Shown: positions 26,792 to 34,921 of the stretch, piece by piece | Layout of the letters: each line of letters starts with the position of its first letter | How positions within the stretch are numbered: position 1 is the first letter of the stretch | Assembly (NCBI GenBank): GCA_026387935.1 | Contig: JAPLKU010000001.1 | Coordinates: 1-64,000, forward strand | From: Gemmatimonadota bacterium | GTDB taxonomy: Bacteria > Gemmatimonadota > Gemmatimonadetes > Gemmatimonadales > Gemmatimonadaceae | Length of the DNA stretch: 64,000 nucleotides | Reading direction: 5' to 3' | The notes under the pieces: generated by a model | Seen by the model: the letters and a program-made list of their open reading frames with translations, nothing else | The model's database searches: none | What the model was told of the DNA's origin: nothing | Program-made: the position numbers and the translations under genes

Positions 26792-26814
26792 GTAAACATG
26801 CGTTTACGATAATA
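26792..26814 (-). promoter_or_regulatory. Candidate parA promoter with inverted-repeat operator
   Basis: Reading leftward, TATTAT (26814-26809) is followed after one or two bases by GTAAACGCATGTTTAC (26807-26792), a perfect 6-base inverted repeat around GCAT. The repeat would cover the transcription start. An ATG inside it (26799) opens a 22-codon frame that ends before parS. The arrangement is shared with the bmpA promoter at 24010-24030. Confidence 0.45.
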
Positions 26815-26887
26815 CAACAACTGTATCCCCTTACTGTCGTTATGCGCCTCTAGTGATTTCTTGTGTAGCACGCATGCACCGCAGCGC

Positions 26888-28963
26888 CTAGTAGCGCTGA
26901 CCTCTAACGCTATCACCAGGAACTGTTTTTCCTAGGAGCGGGATCCAGCGTAATGGCGCGACGCCATCGACGCCGTCCCGGCGCAACAAAAATACGCGAC
27001 GACCGGAAAATCGCTTCAAGAGCACAGTATCGTGTTCCTGAAAATCTCTCACATAAGTGTTTCCAGAGGCGCGCTCAAGGAGCAATGGCGGAAAGAGCGC
27101 GTACCCTTCCCTATCTGCAGCGACGCGCGCGCTGCACAGCGCGTCGTAGCGCGTGCCAGAGAGCATCCTCTCGGTGGTATCGGGCGACACCGAGCTGGCA
27201 CGAAGCAAGAGCGAGTCACGCATCAACGCGCGAAGGGTGTGTTCCGCCGTCGTGTCACGCACGCCTCGCTGTTCGAGATCACCGATGGCATGCTCGAGCA
27301 TACACGCGTCGGTGTTCGCATACAGCGCCGCGGTCGCACTTCGCGACACATCAAGGGCCCAGAGACGCGCCACGAGCTGCGCACCCCAGCTCTCTCGCAC
27401 AAACACAAGCGAGTTGCTGGCGCCCGCTCGAGCAGCCTCGGCCGAATAGTCCTGTCGCATCGACGACAAGCCGGCGCGGTACTGCGATACGCGCACTGGA
27501 ATCGAAATAGTCGCTGCCATCACCACTCCTGCGGCAAGCGCGCCGACAACGCCCGAGCGAAGCCGTGGATGTACGGCGCTCCATAACGACGCGTCGAACA
27601 GGCGAATGCACAGGATGATAAGGAGCGGCAGCCAGGGTACGACGAAGCGAGGGCCCAGAAAAAATCCGTCATGCCAATAAGCGAAATACATCGACGCGTG
27701 AACCAGCGTCGCAGCGAAGAGATACCGTTCGATGCGCGTCAGTCGCGTGATGAGTGCCAGCGCTGCGATGACGGGAAGGAGGGAAGGGAACGGTGTCTCA
27801 AAGAGATAGGCGTTCAACCGCGTCACATACGCCGAGAGCAACTCAATTCCGCGCTGCGGCGTATGCGCGTCCCCCCAAGGGGCGCCATGAAATCCCAACC
27901 CATGCGCGCTTCCCCACAGTGCCTCGTAGCCAAATCGCTGCGGAACGCCGGTGGTGTTGATGTTCACCCACATCACGAGCGCCACCGGTACCGCCAGCCC
28001 CAGCGCGGCCGCGAGAACTGCACGGACCGCCACTCGGTCATTCCGTGCGCGCCACATCAGCCACGCGCCGGCGGGAATGCCGAACGCCACGGCATCGAGA
28101 GGACGAACGGCAAACGCACAACCGGCGGCAACGCCCATCACACCGGCCCACGACCAGCGAACGGAGTCCGCTGTGGGCGCAGCATCCGTGACGTGCCAGA
28201 GTGCGAGAACGGAAATCAGGATCCACATGAGCACGGGGCCATGGCTCATGTGCGAGGAAAACTGAAATACCGCAAAGGGCGCCAGGCCAAACACGACCGT
28301 GCCCAGCGCTCGCGCGCGCGCCCGATGCGACGGCAGCACACGGCGAAGGAATTTTGCAAAGACCCAGACGGACACTCCGCCGCACAACGGTCCAGCGAGC
28401 CACGCGGTGCTGGTCAGCACGCCGAGCATGAGCATCACCGGCCAGCCAGGCGGAAATTGTGAATACACCCGCTCGCCCGTATCCACGACATGCAGCACCG
28501 AAAAGAACTCGCGTGCCGGGTCAGCAGCGGTCCAGAGTTGGCCGTCGAGATAGGTACGCGCCTGTAGTACCTGAATCAGTTCGTCAATGAGTAGCGGCTT
28601 GCCGGAAAAGACAGAGCGGGCGACGACGGCGTACAGGGCAAAACACACAGAGGCAATCGCGAGGTCGATCGCGTCTGTGCGTGCGGCCACGGTTCGGTCC
28701 ACACGATTCCACGACTCCTGCCACCACGACGGTGCGTTCCAACTCCGCGCGAAAATGGCCCAGACGACTCCAGCACCCACACAAATACCAATGCCGTACG
28801 CCCATTCGAGCCATCGATGGCCGTACGCTGGATCAGAGAGTCCGCCGGGAATCCACTCTGCGATCGGCAACAGACCAAGCGCGGCGAGCACGACGGCCAC
28901 ACTTCGCGTCAGGACGGGATCAACCAGCGCACACTTCGATTGTCCTTCAGGTCGTGATGTCAC
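26888..28963 (-). CDS. Polytopic membrane glycosyltransferase-like protein (GT-C type)
   Basis: The 691-residue protein has about ten to twelve membrane segments in its first 480 residues and a soluble C-terminal domain of about 200 residues. An extracytoplasmic loop near residue 125 carries PLLIDELIQVLQARTYLDGQL followed by YSQFPPGWPVML, resembling the catalytic DE loop of GT-C enzymes that use polyprenyl-phosphate sugars. It is likely to glycosylate a lipid or protein at the periplasmic face; donor and acceptor are unknown. The GTG start overlaps the mnmG stop by four bases. Confidence 0.7.
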   Translation of the reverse strand: MTSRPEGQSKCALVDPVLTRSVAVVLAALGLLPIAEWIPGGLSDPAYGHRWLEWAYGIGICVGAGVVWAIFARSWNAPSWWQESWNRVDRTVAARTDAIDLAIASVCFALYAVVARSVFSGKPLLIDELIQVLQARTYLDGQLWTAADPAREFFSVLHVVDTGERVYSQFPPGWPVMLMLGVLTSTAWLAGPLCGGVSVWVFAKFLRRVLPSHRARARALGTVVFGLAPFAVFQFSSHMSHGPVLMWILISVLALWHVTDAAPTADSVRWSWAGVMGVAAGCAFAVRPLDAVAFGIPAGAWLMWRARNDRVAVRAVLAAALGLAVPVALVMWVNINTTGVPQRFGYEALWGSAHGLGFHGAPWGDAHTPQRGIELLSAYVTRLNAYLFETPFPSLLPVIAALALITRLTRIERYLFAATLVHASMYFAYWHDGFFLGPRFVVPWLPLLIILCIRLFDASLWSAVHPRLRSGVVGALAAGVVMAATISIPVRVSQYRAGLSSMRQDYSAEAARAGASNSLVFVRESWGAQLVARLWALDVSRSATAALYANTDACMLEHAIGDLEQRGVRDTTAEHTLRALMRDSLLLRASSVSPDTTERMLSGTRYDALCSARVAADREGYALFPPLLLERASGNTYVRDFQEHDTVLLKRFSGRRVFLLRRDGVDGVAPLRWIPLLGKTVPGDSVRGQRY

Positions 28964-30873
28964 CGACCGATCGTGGCCGTCTCTTCGGTGCGTGCCTTTT
29001 CTATCTCGAGCACGAGATTCTGCAGATCCGAGGGACTCACGCCCGGAATCATCGACGCCTGTGCAAGTGTGACCGGCTTGCGCGCGGCCAGCTTGTGCCG
29101 CGCCTCTGTGCTGAGCGACAACATTTGCGCGTAGCGCGCGTTGGCGGGGAGCACGAACTGGCCCATGGACCGAATGCGATCAGCGTTGATCCGTTCGCGC
29201 TCAAAATACCCGGCGTACTTGATTTCGAGTTCCACCGTTATGAGCGCCTCCGCATCGACAGGCGCGCTAACGGCCGCTGCGGCAAGCAACGCACCGAGCG
29301 AGAGACCATTTCGTTTGGCGAGCTCGCTGACTTTCATTCCCTGTTTGAGTGGCCCAAAACCGGCATCAGCGAGCAACGGCGCGACATCAGTCGGCGAAAC
29401 ACTGGTGGACTCAGCCTGTTCAAACAATCGGTCTTCACTGGCGAGTCGTTCATGCATGCGACGGAGCTCGGCGACCGACAACATGCCGAGGGATTCGGCA
29501 ATTGGCCCAAGCCGCCGAATCGCGTTGTCTTGCCGAACCGTCAACCGGAATTCGCTGCGTGACGTGAAGAGCCGGTAGGGCTCGTCCACACCGCGGCTGA
29601 CCAGGTCGTCTATCAGCACGCCGATATACGATGTTTCGCGGCCGAACGTGATTGGCTCGAGTCCGAGTGCCACGCGTCCGGCATTCAGCCCAGCGACAAC
29701 GCCTTGCGCCGCGGCCTCTTCGTACCCAGTCGTCCCGTTGACTTGCCCCGCGAAAAACAATCCACCGACGTGCCGTGACTCCAACCAGGGATAGAGCCCG
29801 GTCGGTGCATAGTAGTCATACTCGATCGCATATCCTGGACGCGTCATTTCCACCTGCTCGAGTCCAGGCACCGAATGCAACAGATCGAGCTGCACCGATG
29901 CTGGGAGCGAAGTGGAAAGGCCGTTCACATACATCTCGGGTGTGTCGAGCCCTTCCGGCTCAAGAAACACCTGATGTTGTTCGGCGTCCGGAAAACGAAC
30001 GATCTTGTCTTCAATAGACGGGCAGTATCGGGGCCCACGCGTGGCGATGGCTCCTCCGTACATAGCCGACCGTCCAATGTTGTCGGCGACAAGTGCTTTC
30101 GATGCCGCCGCGGTCCATGTCAGCCAGCAGGGAAGCTGTGGCAGCGACGGGACGGCATCGGTCATCCTCGTCCATCGGTAGTGGAATGCGTCGAGCTCAC
30201 TATCCTGACGTTGCATCACCGCGTAGTTGACCGTTCGCCCGTCAATACGGGGCGGAGTGCCGGTCTTGAACCGCGCCGTCTCGAACCCGAGTGCCGCGAG
30301 CTGCTCGGCGAGTTCGCTCGTTGGTGGTTCACCGGCGCGACCGCCGGGGCTCTGCATATCCGTACCAATGAAGATCCGTCCGCGGAGAAACGTTCCGGTT
30401 GCGATGACAACGGCGGCCGACCGGATTGTCGCACCGTCCACGGTGCGCACGCCAGACACCGCGCCGTCGGCGTCAAAGACGAGCGACGCGACTGTTGCGG
30501 AGACAATCGTGAGTCCTGGCCACGTCGCCAGCGTTTCCTGCATGGCCGCCCGGTAGCGCGCGCGGTCGCACTGCGCGCGCGGCGCCCACACCGCGGGACC
30601 CTTGCCGCGATTGAGCATGCGGAACTGAATCGCGGCGGCATCGGTGACACGCCCCATAACACCGCCCAGGGCGTCGACTTCGCGGACAACCGTGCCTTTG
30701 GCGACTCCGCCAATGGCTGGGTTGCATGACATCTGTCCGATCGTCGCGCTGCTGCTTGTAACGAGTGCGACACGACGCGCGCCAGCGCGCGTGGCGGCGA
30801 CGGCAGCTTCAACGCCGGCGTGCCCACCACCAACAACGAGGACGTCGAAATCGCGTGCGCTTGCTCTAGTCAT
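28960..30873 (-). CDS. mnmG: tRNA uridine-5-carboxymethylaminomethyl modification enzyme MnmG
   Basis: MnmG is the FAD-dependent partner of MnmE in wobble-uridine modification. The 637-residue protein shows the FAD motif VLVVGGGHAGVEAA, SCNPAIGGVAKG, FKTGTPPRIDGRT, FFAGQVNGTTGYEEAAAQG and a C-terminal region ending with ALKRA-type helices (MIPGVSPSDLQNLV). Length is normal. In many genomes mnmG follows mnmE directly; here it is 25 kb away but still next to parAB. It is divergent from a small gene with 23 bases between the starts. Confidence 0.96.
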   Translation of the reverse strand: MTRASARDFDVLVVGGGHAGVEAAVAATRAGARRVALVTSSSATIGQMSCNPAIGGVAKGTVVREVDALGGVMGRVTDAAAIQFRMLNRGKGPAVWAPRAQCDRARYRAAMQETLATWPGLTIVSATVASLVFDADGAVSGVRTVDGATIRSAAVVIATGTFLRGRIFIGTDMQSPGGRAGEPPTSELAEQLAALGFETARFKTGTPPRIDGRTVNYAVMQRQDSELDAFHYRWTRMTDAVPSLPQLPCWLTWTAAASKALVADNIGRSAMYGGAIATRGPRYCPSIEDKIVRFPDAEQHQVFLEPEGLDTPEMYVNGLSTSLPASVQLDLLHSVPGLEQVEMTRPGYAIEYDYYAPTGLYPWLESRHVGGLFFAGQVNGTTGYEEAAAQGVVAGLNAGRVALGLEPITFGRETSYIGVLIDDLVSRGVDEPYRLFTSRSEFRLTVRQDNAIRRLGPIAESLGMLSVAELRRMHERLASEDRLFEQAESTSVSPTDVAPLLADAGFGPLKQGMKVSELAKRNGLSLGALLAAAAVSAPVDAEALITVELEIKYAGYFERERINADRIRSMGQFVLPANARYAQMLSLSTEARHKLAARKPVTLAQASMIPGVSPSDLQNLVLEIEKARTEETATIGR

Positions 30874-30896
30874 GTGACTACGGGTATTGTGGCGTC

Positions 30897-31187
30897 ATGC
30901 CACTCTCTCTTTCGACCGGTGCGCCGACGATCATTGTGCGGCGCGAAGCATTCGAACGCGCAGGACTCAGTCGTGAAGTGATCGATCGCGCGTTGATTCT
31001 TACTGCGGATGAATTCCGTGTTGAGCGCGAGGTGGTTGCCATCGGCCCCCTCTACAGCGACGACGGGCTCGCGGCGCTGATCAGAACGTTTGAAGACGCC
31101 GGACTGGTGTACTTCGACGACTTCTTTGAGATGAGCGGAAACTGGCCGGAGTGGCTGACGTTCCACGTCATGTCGAAAGGCACATAG
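30897..31187 (+). CDS. Small conserved-looking protein of unknown function
   Basis: The 96-residue acidic protein has no membrane segment or recognised motif. It has regularly spaced hydrophobic residues (VIDRALILTADEFRVEREVVAIGPLY, LAALIRTFEDAGLVYFDDFFE) consistent with a compact alpha/beta fold. The ATG lies only 23 bases from the divergent mnmG start; TTGCTC (30861-30866) and TATTGT (30884-30889) at 17-base spacing would give a nearly leaderless transcript. Function cannot be inferred. Confidence 0.65.
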   Translation: MPLSLSTGAPTIIVRREAFERAGLSREVIDRALILTADEFRVEREVVAIGPLYSDDGLAALIRTFEDAGLVYFDDFFEMSGNWPEWLTFHVMSKGT

Positions 31188-31206
31188 AATGGTGCAGTGG
31201 CGCGGG

Positions 31207-31236
31207 GACCGGCGCGCTTGCGATGCAACGCCGGTC
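31207..31236. terminator. Hairpin between convergent genes
   Basis: An 8-base-pair GC-rich stem (31207-31214 with 31229-31236) with a 14-base loop lies between the small gene ending at 31187 and the convergent hydrolase gene ending at 31245. There is no strong T-tract on either side, so termination is possible but not certain. Confidence 0.35.
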
Positions 31237-31244
31237 GCCTTCGC

Positions 31245-32267
31245 TTACTTCAGATTCTTCTTCAGGAACGCGACCGTCTTCGGCCAGGCGTCTCTCGTGG
31301 CTGTAAGGTTGGCCGCTGCTGCTGGGGCAGGCTGTCCCTGAGCGGTGGGATCGTCTTGTGCGCGGAGGAAACCGTGAATCGCGCCCTCGTAGTTCATCCC
31401 GACGTACTCTCTTCCGAGTGACGTCATCGCGGTTTCGATGCCGGGCATCTGCGCGCTGATGCGCGCGTCAGCTGATCCATTGAGGAGCATGACCGGAGCC
31501 TTGATCTTCGCTAACGAGTCGGTTGCGATCGGGCCCGGAACGGCTGGAGCGGTTGCCGTCGCCGGTGTACCCGGCAGCGAGTACGGGAACGCTCCATAAA
31601 ATGCGACACCACCACCGAAACCCTTTACGCCACCGTGAACCGCGTGGCCCCACACCGTCTGGCCACCCCAGCAGTAGCCGATGACACCGTAGTGTGGATC
31701 AGCTGAGGGCTGCATCATGGCGTAGTTGGCAGCAGCGACAATCGCGCGGTTGCGCTCGGGAATGTCCACGCCACGGATAAGCTTCGTTGCTGTATCGCTT
31801 GCGAGTTCAACGGTGCTCGGACCACCGCGGACGCGCGAAAGAAAATCAGGCGCGATAGCAATGAATCCTTCGGCTGCAACCTGATCGGCGACTCCACGAA
31901 CCCAGGTGGAGAGCCCGAAAATTTCGTGCACCACAACGACGACCGGCGCCTTCGTCCGCGTGACCGGGTAGACGATCCAAGCCATCAGTGAATCCTTCGA
32001 GCCGGGCTCCCATGCGATCTTCACCCACTCGCCGTGCCGCGGGCTCGCGGCCAGCCGCGCGGCGGCGGTCGAGTTGCTGGCCGGCAGGCCCGAAATTCCC
32101 TGAGACTGCGAACCACCTCGCGAAACGCTGGAAGGCGCACGGAGGTCAGCGGCCATCATGTGAGCCGTATGGTCCTCAACCGAAGTCACCTTGACCGGCT
32201 GCCATCGCTGAATCGTGCACGCCGTCAGGGAGAGTGCTGCGAACGCAAAAAATCGGCGCTGCATCAT
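31245..32267 (-). CDS. Dienelactone hydrolase family lipoprotein
   Basis: The 340-residue protein starts with MMQRRFFAFAALSLTAC, a lipoprotein signal with lipobox LTAC, followed by a low-complexity linker and an alpha/beta hydrolase domain. The nucleophile is a Cys in GYCWGGQ, as in dienelactone hydrolases, with Asp in NGSADARIS and His in GAIHGFL completing the triad. The family hydrolyses dienelactones and related esters; an exported, lipid-anchored version suggests action on external substrates. Confidence 0.85.
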   Translation of the reverse strand: MMQRRFFAFAALSLTACTIQRWQPVKVTSVEDHTAHMMAADLRAPSSVSRGGSQSQGISGLPASNSTAAARLAASPRHGEWVKIAWEPGSKDSLMAWIVYPVTRTKAPVVVVVHEIFGLSTWVRGVADQVAAEGFIAIAPDFLSRVRGGPSTVELASDTATKLIRGVDIPERNRAIVAAANYAMMQPSADPHYGVIGYCWGGQTVWGHAVHGGVKGFGGGVAFYGAFPYSLPGTPATATAPAVPGPIATDSLAKIKAPVMLLNGSADARISAQMPGIETAMTSLGREYVGMNYEGAIHGFLRAQDDPTAQGQPAPAAAANLTATRDAWPKTVAFLKKNLK

Positions 32268-32318
32268 GGGCCACCTTAGTCCTGAGAGGAATCCGCAAAC
32301 TATCGGGACGGCTTGTGC

Positions 32319-33293
32319 CTAGCGAGTCCCGGTTTCCATGGCAAGAATCGCCCGAAGCACTTCATGCTGCCGCCAGCGATTTATATCGCTACCGGAGGGC
32401 GGCGGGAACTGCGACCTCGAGAGCGCCTCCAGACCAAGCACGCGGACGGTTGCTCCCTCCCACGGAACTTTCATTGAACCGGCTTCAACCTGTTGGTATT
32501 CCCCAACATCCGGGAGCTCGCCATAAACGTTGAGGTTGGACTCCCCGCTGCGCAGGGCCAGCATGGAAGGTGCCCGAACAAGACTCGCGTCCAGCGCAAA
32601 GCCGTCTCGGACGGCAACCGCCCTCGGTTGTGAGCCGAGATCGTTAAGCACCTTCGCCAGCGTCGATGCGTGGCGCAGTGACAAGTCGGCGCAGATATCA
32701 AGCTGCCCGCCGAGGGCTGGAGCGGAATGAAATGCCGCAGCCACATCGCCGATCACCACGAAGGGAATGTTCGCGGCGCAGAGTGCGCGAACGATGCTTC
32801 GTCCCGAACCGGGCGACAAATCGGCGGCACCAATTTCACCGAGCGCCATTTCCAATCGATTCGGTGGCGCCAAGGCTTTCCGTTCGAGGACTACGGCAAG
32901 TTCCACAGGGAGCAGATGTGGCACCGTGCGCGCGCGCGACGTGAGTCGTGGCCGGCCGCGACTGCGTGGCACAGCGAGATATTGTGCGGACGCGAGCGCG
33001 AGCGCAGCGCCGTCATGAAAACGTGCCAAATCAACAAGGATGGCTACTGATTCGTCTCGTGTGGCGCGGAGCCGGACCCGATTCGGCAGCACCCCGGGGG
33101 TCAGTAGCGTGTCGGCCGCGCGCGCGGCGTCAGCGAGCGAGGCGCCGAGGCCAACGTCGAGATGGTGGACGAGCCGCCACCAGGTCGCTGCTTCAGTAGA
33201 CCGACCGACGGGTTTTCGAAGCCGTCGTGCGGAGTTGTAGAGCCACTTGATCTGGCAACCGATGGCAAGCGCCAGCGCGGCGTCTGAAAGCAA
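32319..33293 (-). CDS. HTH protein fused to a nucleotidyltransferase-like domain
   Basis: The 324-residue protein starts with an HTH-like region (DAALALAIGCQIKWLYNSAR) and a helical segment ending in SRGRPRLTSRAR; this arrangement is like the whole solitary HTH protein at 50147-50542. Residues about 175-310 resemble nucleotidyltransferase-fold (AbiEii/DUF6036-like) proteins: FVVIGDVAAAFHSAP aligns with the usual GGLAAxxHGSPR, and GQLDICADLS with the usual DLDIC. The first catalytic Asp is Gln and the GG motif is GD, so catalysis is doubtful. Start: TTG with GGGGAG six bases upstream. It lies below an AT-rich island. An autoregulated, toxin-antitoxin-like or purely regulatory role is possible. 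Confidence 0.65.
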   Translation of the reverse strand: MLSDAALALAIGCQIKWLYNSARRLRKPVGRSTEAATWWRLVHHLDVGLGASLADAARAADTLLTPGVLPNRVRLRATRDESVAILVDLARFHDGAALALASAQYLAVPRSRGRPRLTSRARTVPHLLPVELAVVLERKALAPPNRLEMALGEIGAADLSPGSGRSIVRALCAANIPFVVIGDVAAAFHSAPALGGQLDICADLSLRHASTLAKVLNDLGSQPRAVAVRDGFALDASLVRAPSMLALRSGESNLNVYGELPDVGEYQQVEAGSMKVPWEGATVRVLGLEALSRSQFPPPSGSDINRWRQHEVLRAILAMETGTR

Positions 33294-33470
33294 TATCAGC
33301 TCCCCGGAAAACCGATATTAGGAATATACATCTTGTTGAGAAAATTAGTTTAAACAAACCACGCAACTTATTAGAACGAAATAAAACAGCATTGCTTGCG
33401 AATGCCGTATTCCGAGCGACAGGAAATTAAATACAATATTATTAGCCAGTATTAAGCCATAATAAAGACA
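33294..33470. other. AT-rich island upstream of the HTH-nucleotidyltransferase gene
   Basis: This 177-base stretch is strikingly AT-rich and has no credible ORF. It contains GTTTAAAC (33347-33354) and a direct repeat of TATTAGCCA and TATTAAGCCA (33440-33448 and 33450-33459). It separates the HTH-nucleotidyltransferase gene from the YheT-like gene, which ends at 33471. The composition suggests a promoter/operator zone or recent acquisition. Confidence 0.5.
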
Positions 33471-34433
33471 CTACAAAGACAAATATTCAATAATTCTCGA
33501 TTCCATGTAATATATGCCTGGCCATCCAGTTCCTTCGATCCATCCAACATGTCCGCCCCGTGCTGTGAAGTCCAGTTCGATGGACCTGTTCGCGCCGGCC
33601 AGTGATTCGGCCTGGCTCATGACATCGGGCGGCACGAACGGGTCGTCGCGTGAGTTGAATAACAACGTTGGAACACGCACGCGCTCGATGAAGGCCATCG
33701 AGCTACTCCGTTCGTAATAATCAGCGGCTCCGTTAAATCCGTGAAGAGGAGCAGTCACCGCATCGTCAAACTCCCAGAACGTCTTCGCGCTCCGGGCCCT
33801 CCGCTCATCGAATGCGCCCGGAAACTGCTTCAGTTTGCGAAGCGCTTTCGGCACGAGGGTCGACAAGAAGTGCTTCGTATAGAAACGAGAAAACCCGCGC
33901 TCGAGGTAGCTTGCGCCGGCGCCGAGATCAAAGGGAACGCTGACCGCCGCAGCGCGGTGCACAAGTGATTTGGCGCCAGCCCCACACTCGCCGAGCCATT
34001 TGACGAGGACATTTCCACCGAGTGAAACGCCGCAGATTCTCAGCGAAACTCCCGGCGTCTTCTCGGTGAGCCAGCGCACGATGAAATCCGTGTCCGACGT
34101 TTCTCCGGAGTGATAGAGGCGTCGTGCCGAGTTGATTTCACCATCGCACGTTCGAAAGAGAAGGAGATCCGCACTCCACCCATGCGAACGCGCGAGTGCC
34201 ATCAATCCATGCGCATACTTGGCACCGATCGTTCCCTCGAGTCCGTGCAGGACAAGCAGATGCGGAACGCCAACCGTGGGCGATCCCAGTCGAGCAAGCG
34301 TCAGATGATCGCCGTCGGGAGTCGTGACGCGCTCAACGCGGTCGTGCACCATAGGCTGCCAGCGCATCTTCTTGCCCCAGATGGTAGGCAAGTGAGCCCC
34401 GGGCAGCAGCCACGAAGGTTCAAAGCGTCTCAG
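33471..34433 (-). CDS. YheT-like alpha/beta hydrolase
   Basis: The protein matches the YheT family of predicted hydrolases: FEPSWLLPGAHLPTIWG at the N-terminus, PHLLVLHGLEGT, the nucleophile elbow GVSLGGN and a late His in ARGGHVGWI. The first conventional start (TTG, 34391) cuts off the conserved N-terminal segment. A CTG at 34433 restores the family length (320 aa) and is preceded by GGAGG with good spacing, so CTG is proposed as the start. The physiological substrate is unknown. The 3' end runs into an AT-rich island. Confidence 0.85.
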   Translation of the reverse strand: MRRFEPSWLLPGAHLPTIWGKKMRWQPMVHDRVERVTTPDGDHLTLARLGSPTVGVPHLLVLHGLEGTIGAKYAHGLMALARSHGWSADLLLFRTCDGEINSARRLYHSGETSDTDFIVRWLTEKTPGVSLRICGVSLGGNVLVKWLGECGAGAKSLVHRAAAVSVPFDLGAGASYLERGFSRFYTKHFLSTLVPKALRKLKQFPGAFDERRARSAKTFWEFDDAVTAPLHGFNGAADYYERSSSMAFIERVRVPTLLFNSRDDPFVPPDVMSQAESLAGANRSIELDFTARGGHVGWIEGTGWPGIYYMESRIIEYLSL

Positions 34434-34561
34434 AAAACCCTCCGACTCAAGACAAGCAAGACCGTTCGCGGATCCGGGACCAGCTTACGCCTATGCTGGC
34501 GCTCGTGGTAGTATGCCGCCGAAGCACTTGAACAGGCGTGAGGACTGAATCGGAGAGTGTC

Positions 34562-34921
34562 GTGGAAGTTCAGGTGTTTGGGACGCACAAAAGCCAGGAT
34601 ACGCGAAGGGCGCTCCGGTTCTTCAGCGAGCGCCGAGTGAAGGTGCATTTTGTCGATCTCCGTGAGCGCCCAGCGAGCCGCGGTGAGTTGACGCGGTTCG
34701 TCCAGAAATTCGGCATCACCGCGCTCATCGACCTTGCTTCCCCGCGATATCAGGACTTGGGTCTCGGAAGCGGGCGGTACTCAGACGAAACCTGGTTCGA
34801 CAAGTTGTGTGACGAACCCATGCTCCTTCGTCAGCCGCTTACGCGGTTTGGCCAAAAACTCACAATTGGATCTGCCGAGAGTGAGTGGACGTCCTGGATT
34901 GATTCGGTCAAAGCGAAGTGA
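34562..34921 (+). CDS. ArsC/Spx-family protein lacking the catalytic cysteine
   Basis: The 119-residue product has the ArsC/Spx-type thioredoxin-like fold: VEVQVFGTHKSQDTRRALRFF at the start, VKVHFVDLRERPASRGELTRFV, and the C-terminal LLRQPLTRFGQKLTIG. In the family the first loop usually carries a Cys (as in CxxC or Cxx S); here it is THKSQ, so reductase activity is unlikely. GGAG lies six bases before the GTG at 34562, which fits the family start. It overlaps terC by four bases, implying co-translation. Confidence 0.8.
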   Translation: MEVQVFGTHKSQDTRRALRFFSERRVKVHFVDLRERPASRGELTRFVQKFGITALIDLASPRYQDLGLGSGRYSDETWFDKLCDEPMLLRQPLTRFGQKLTIGSAESEWTSWIDSVKAK

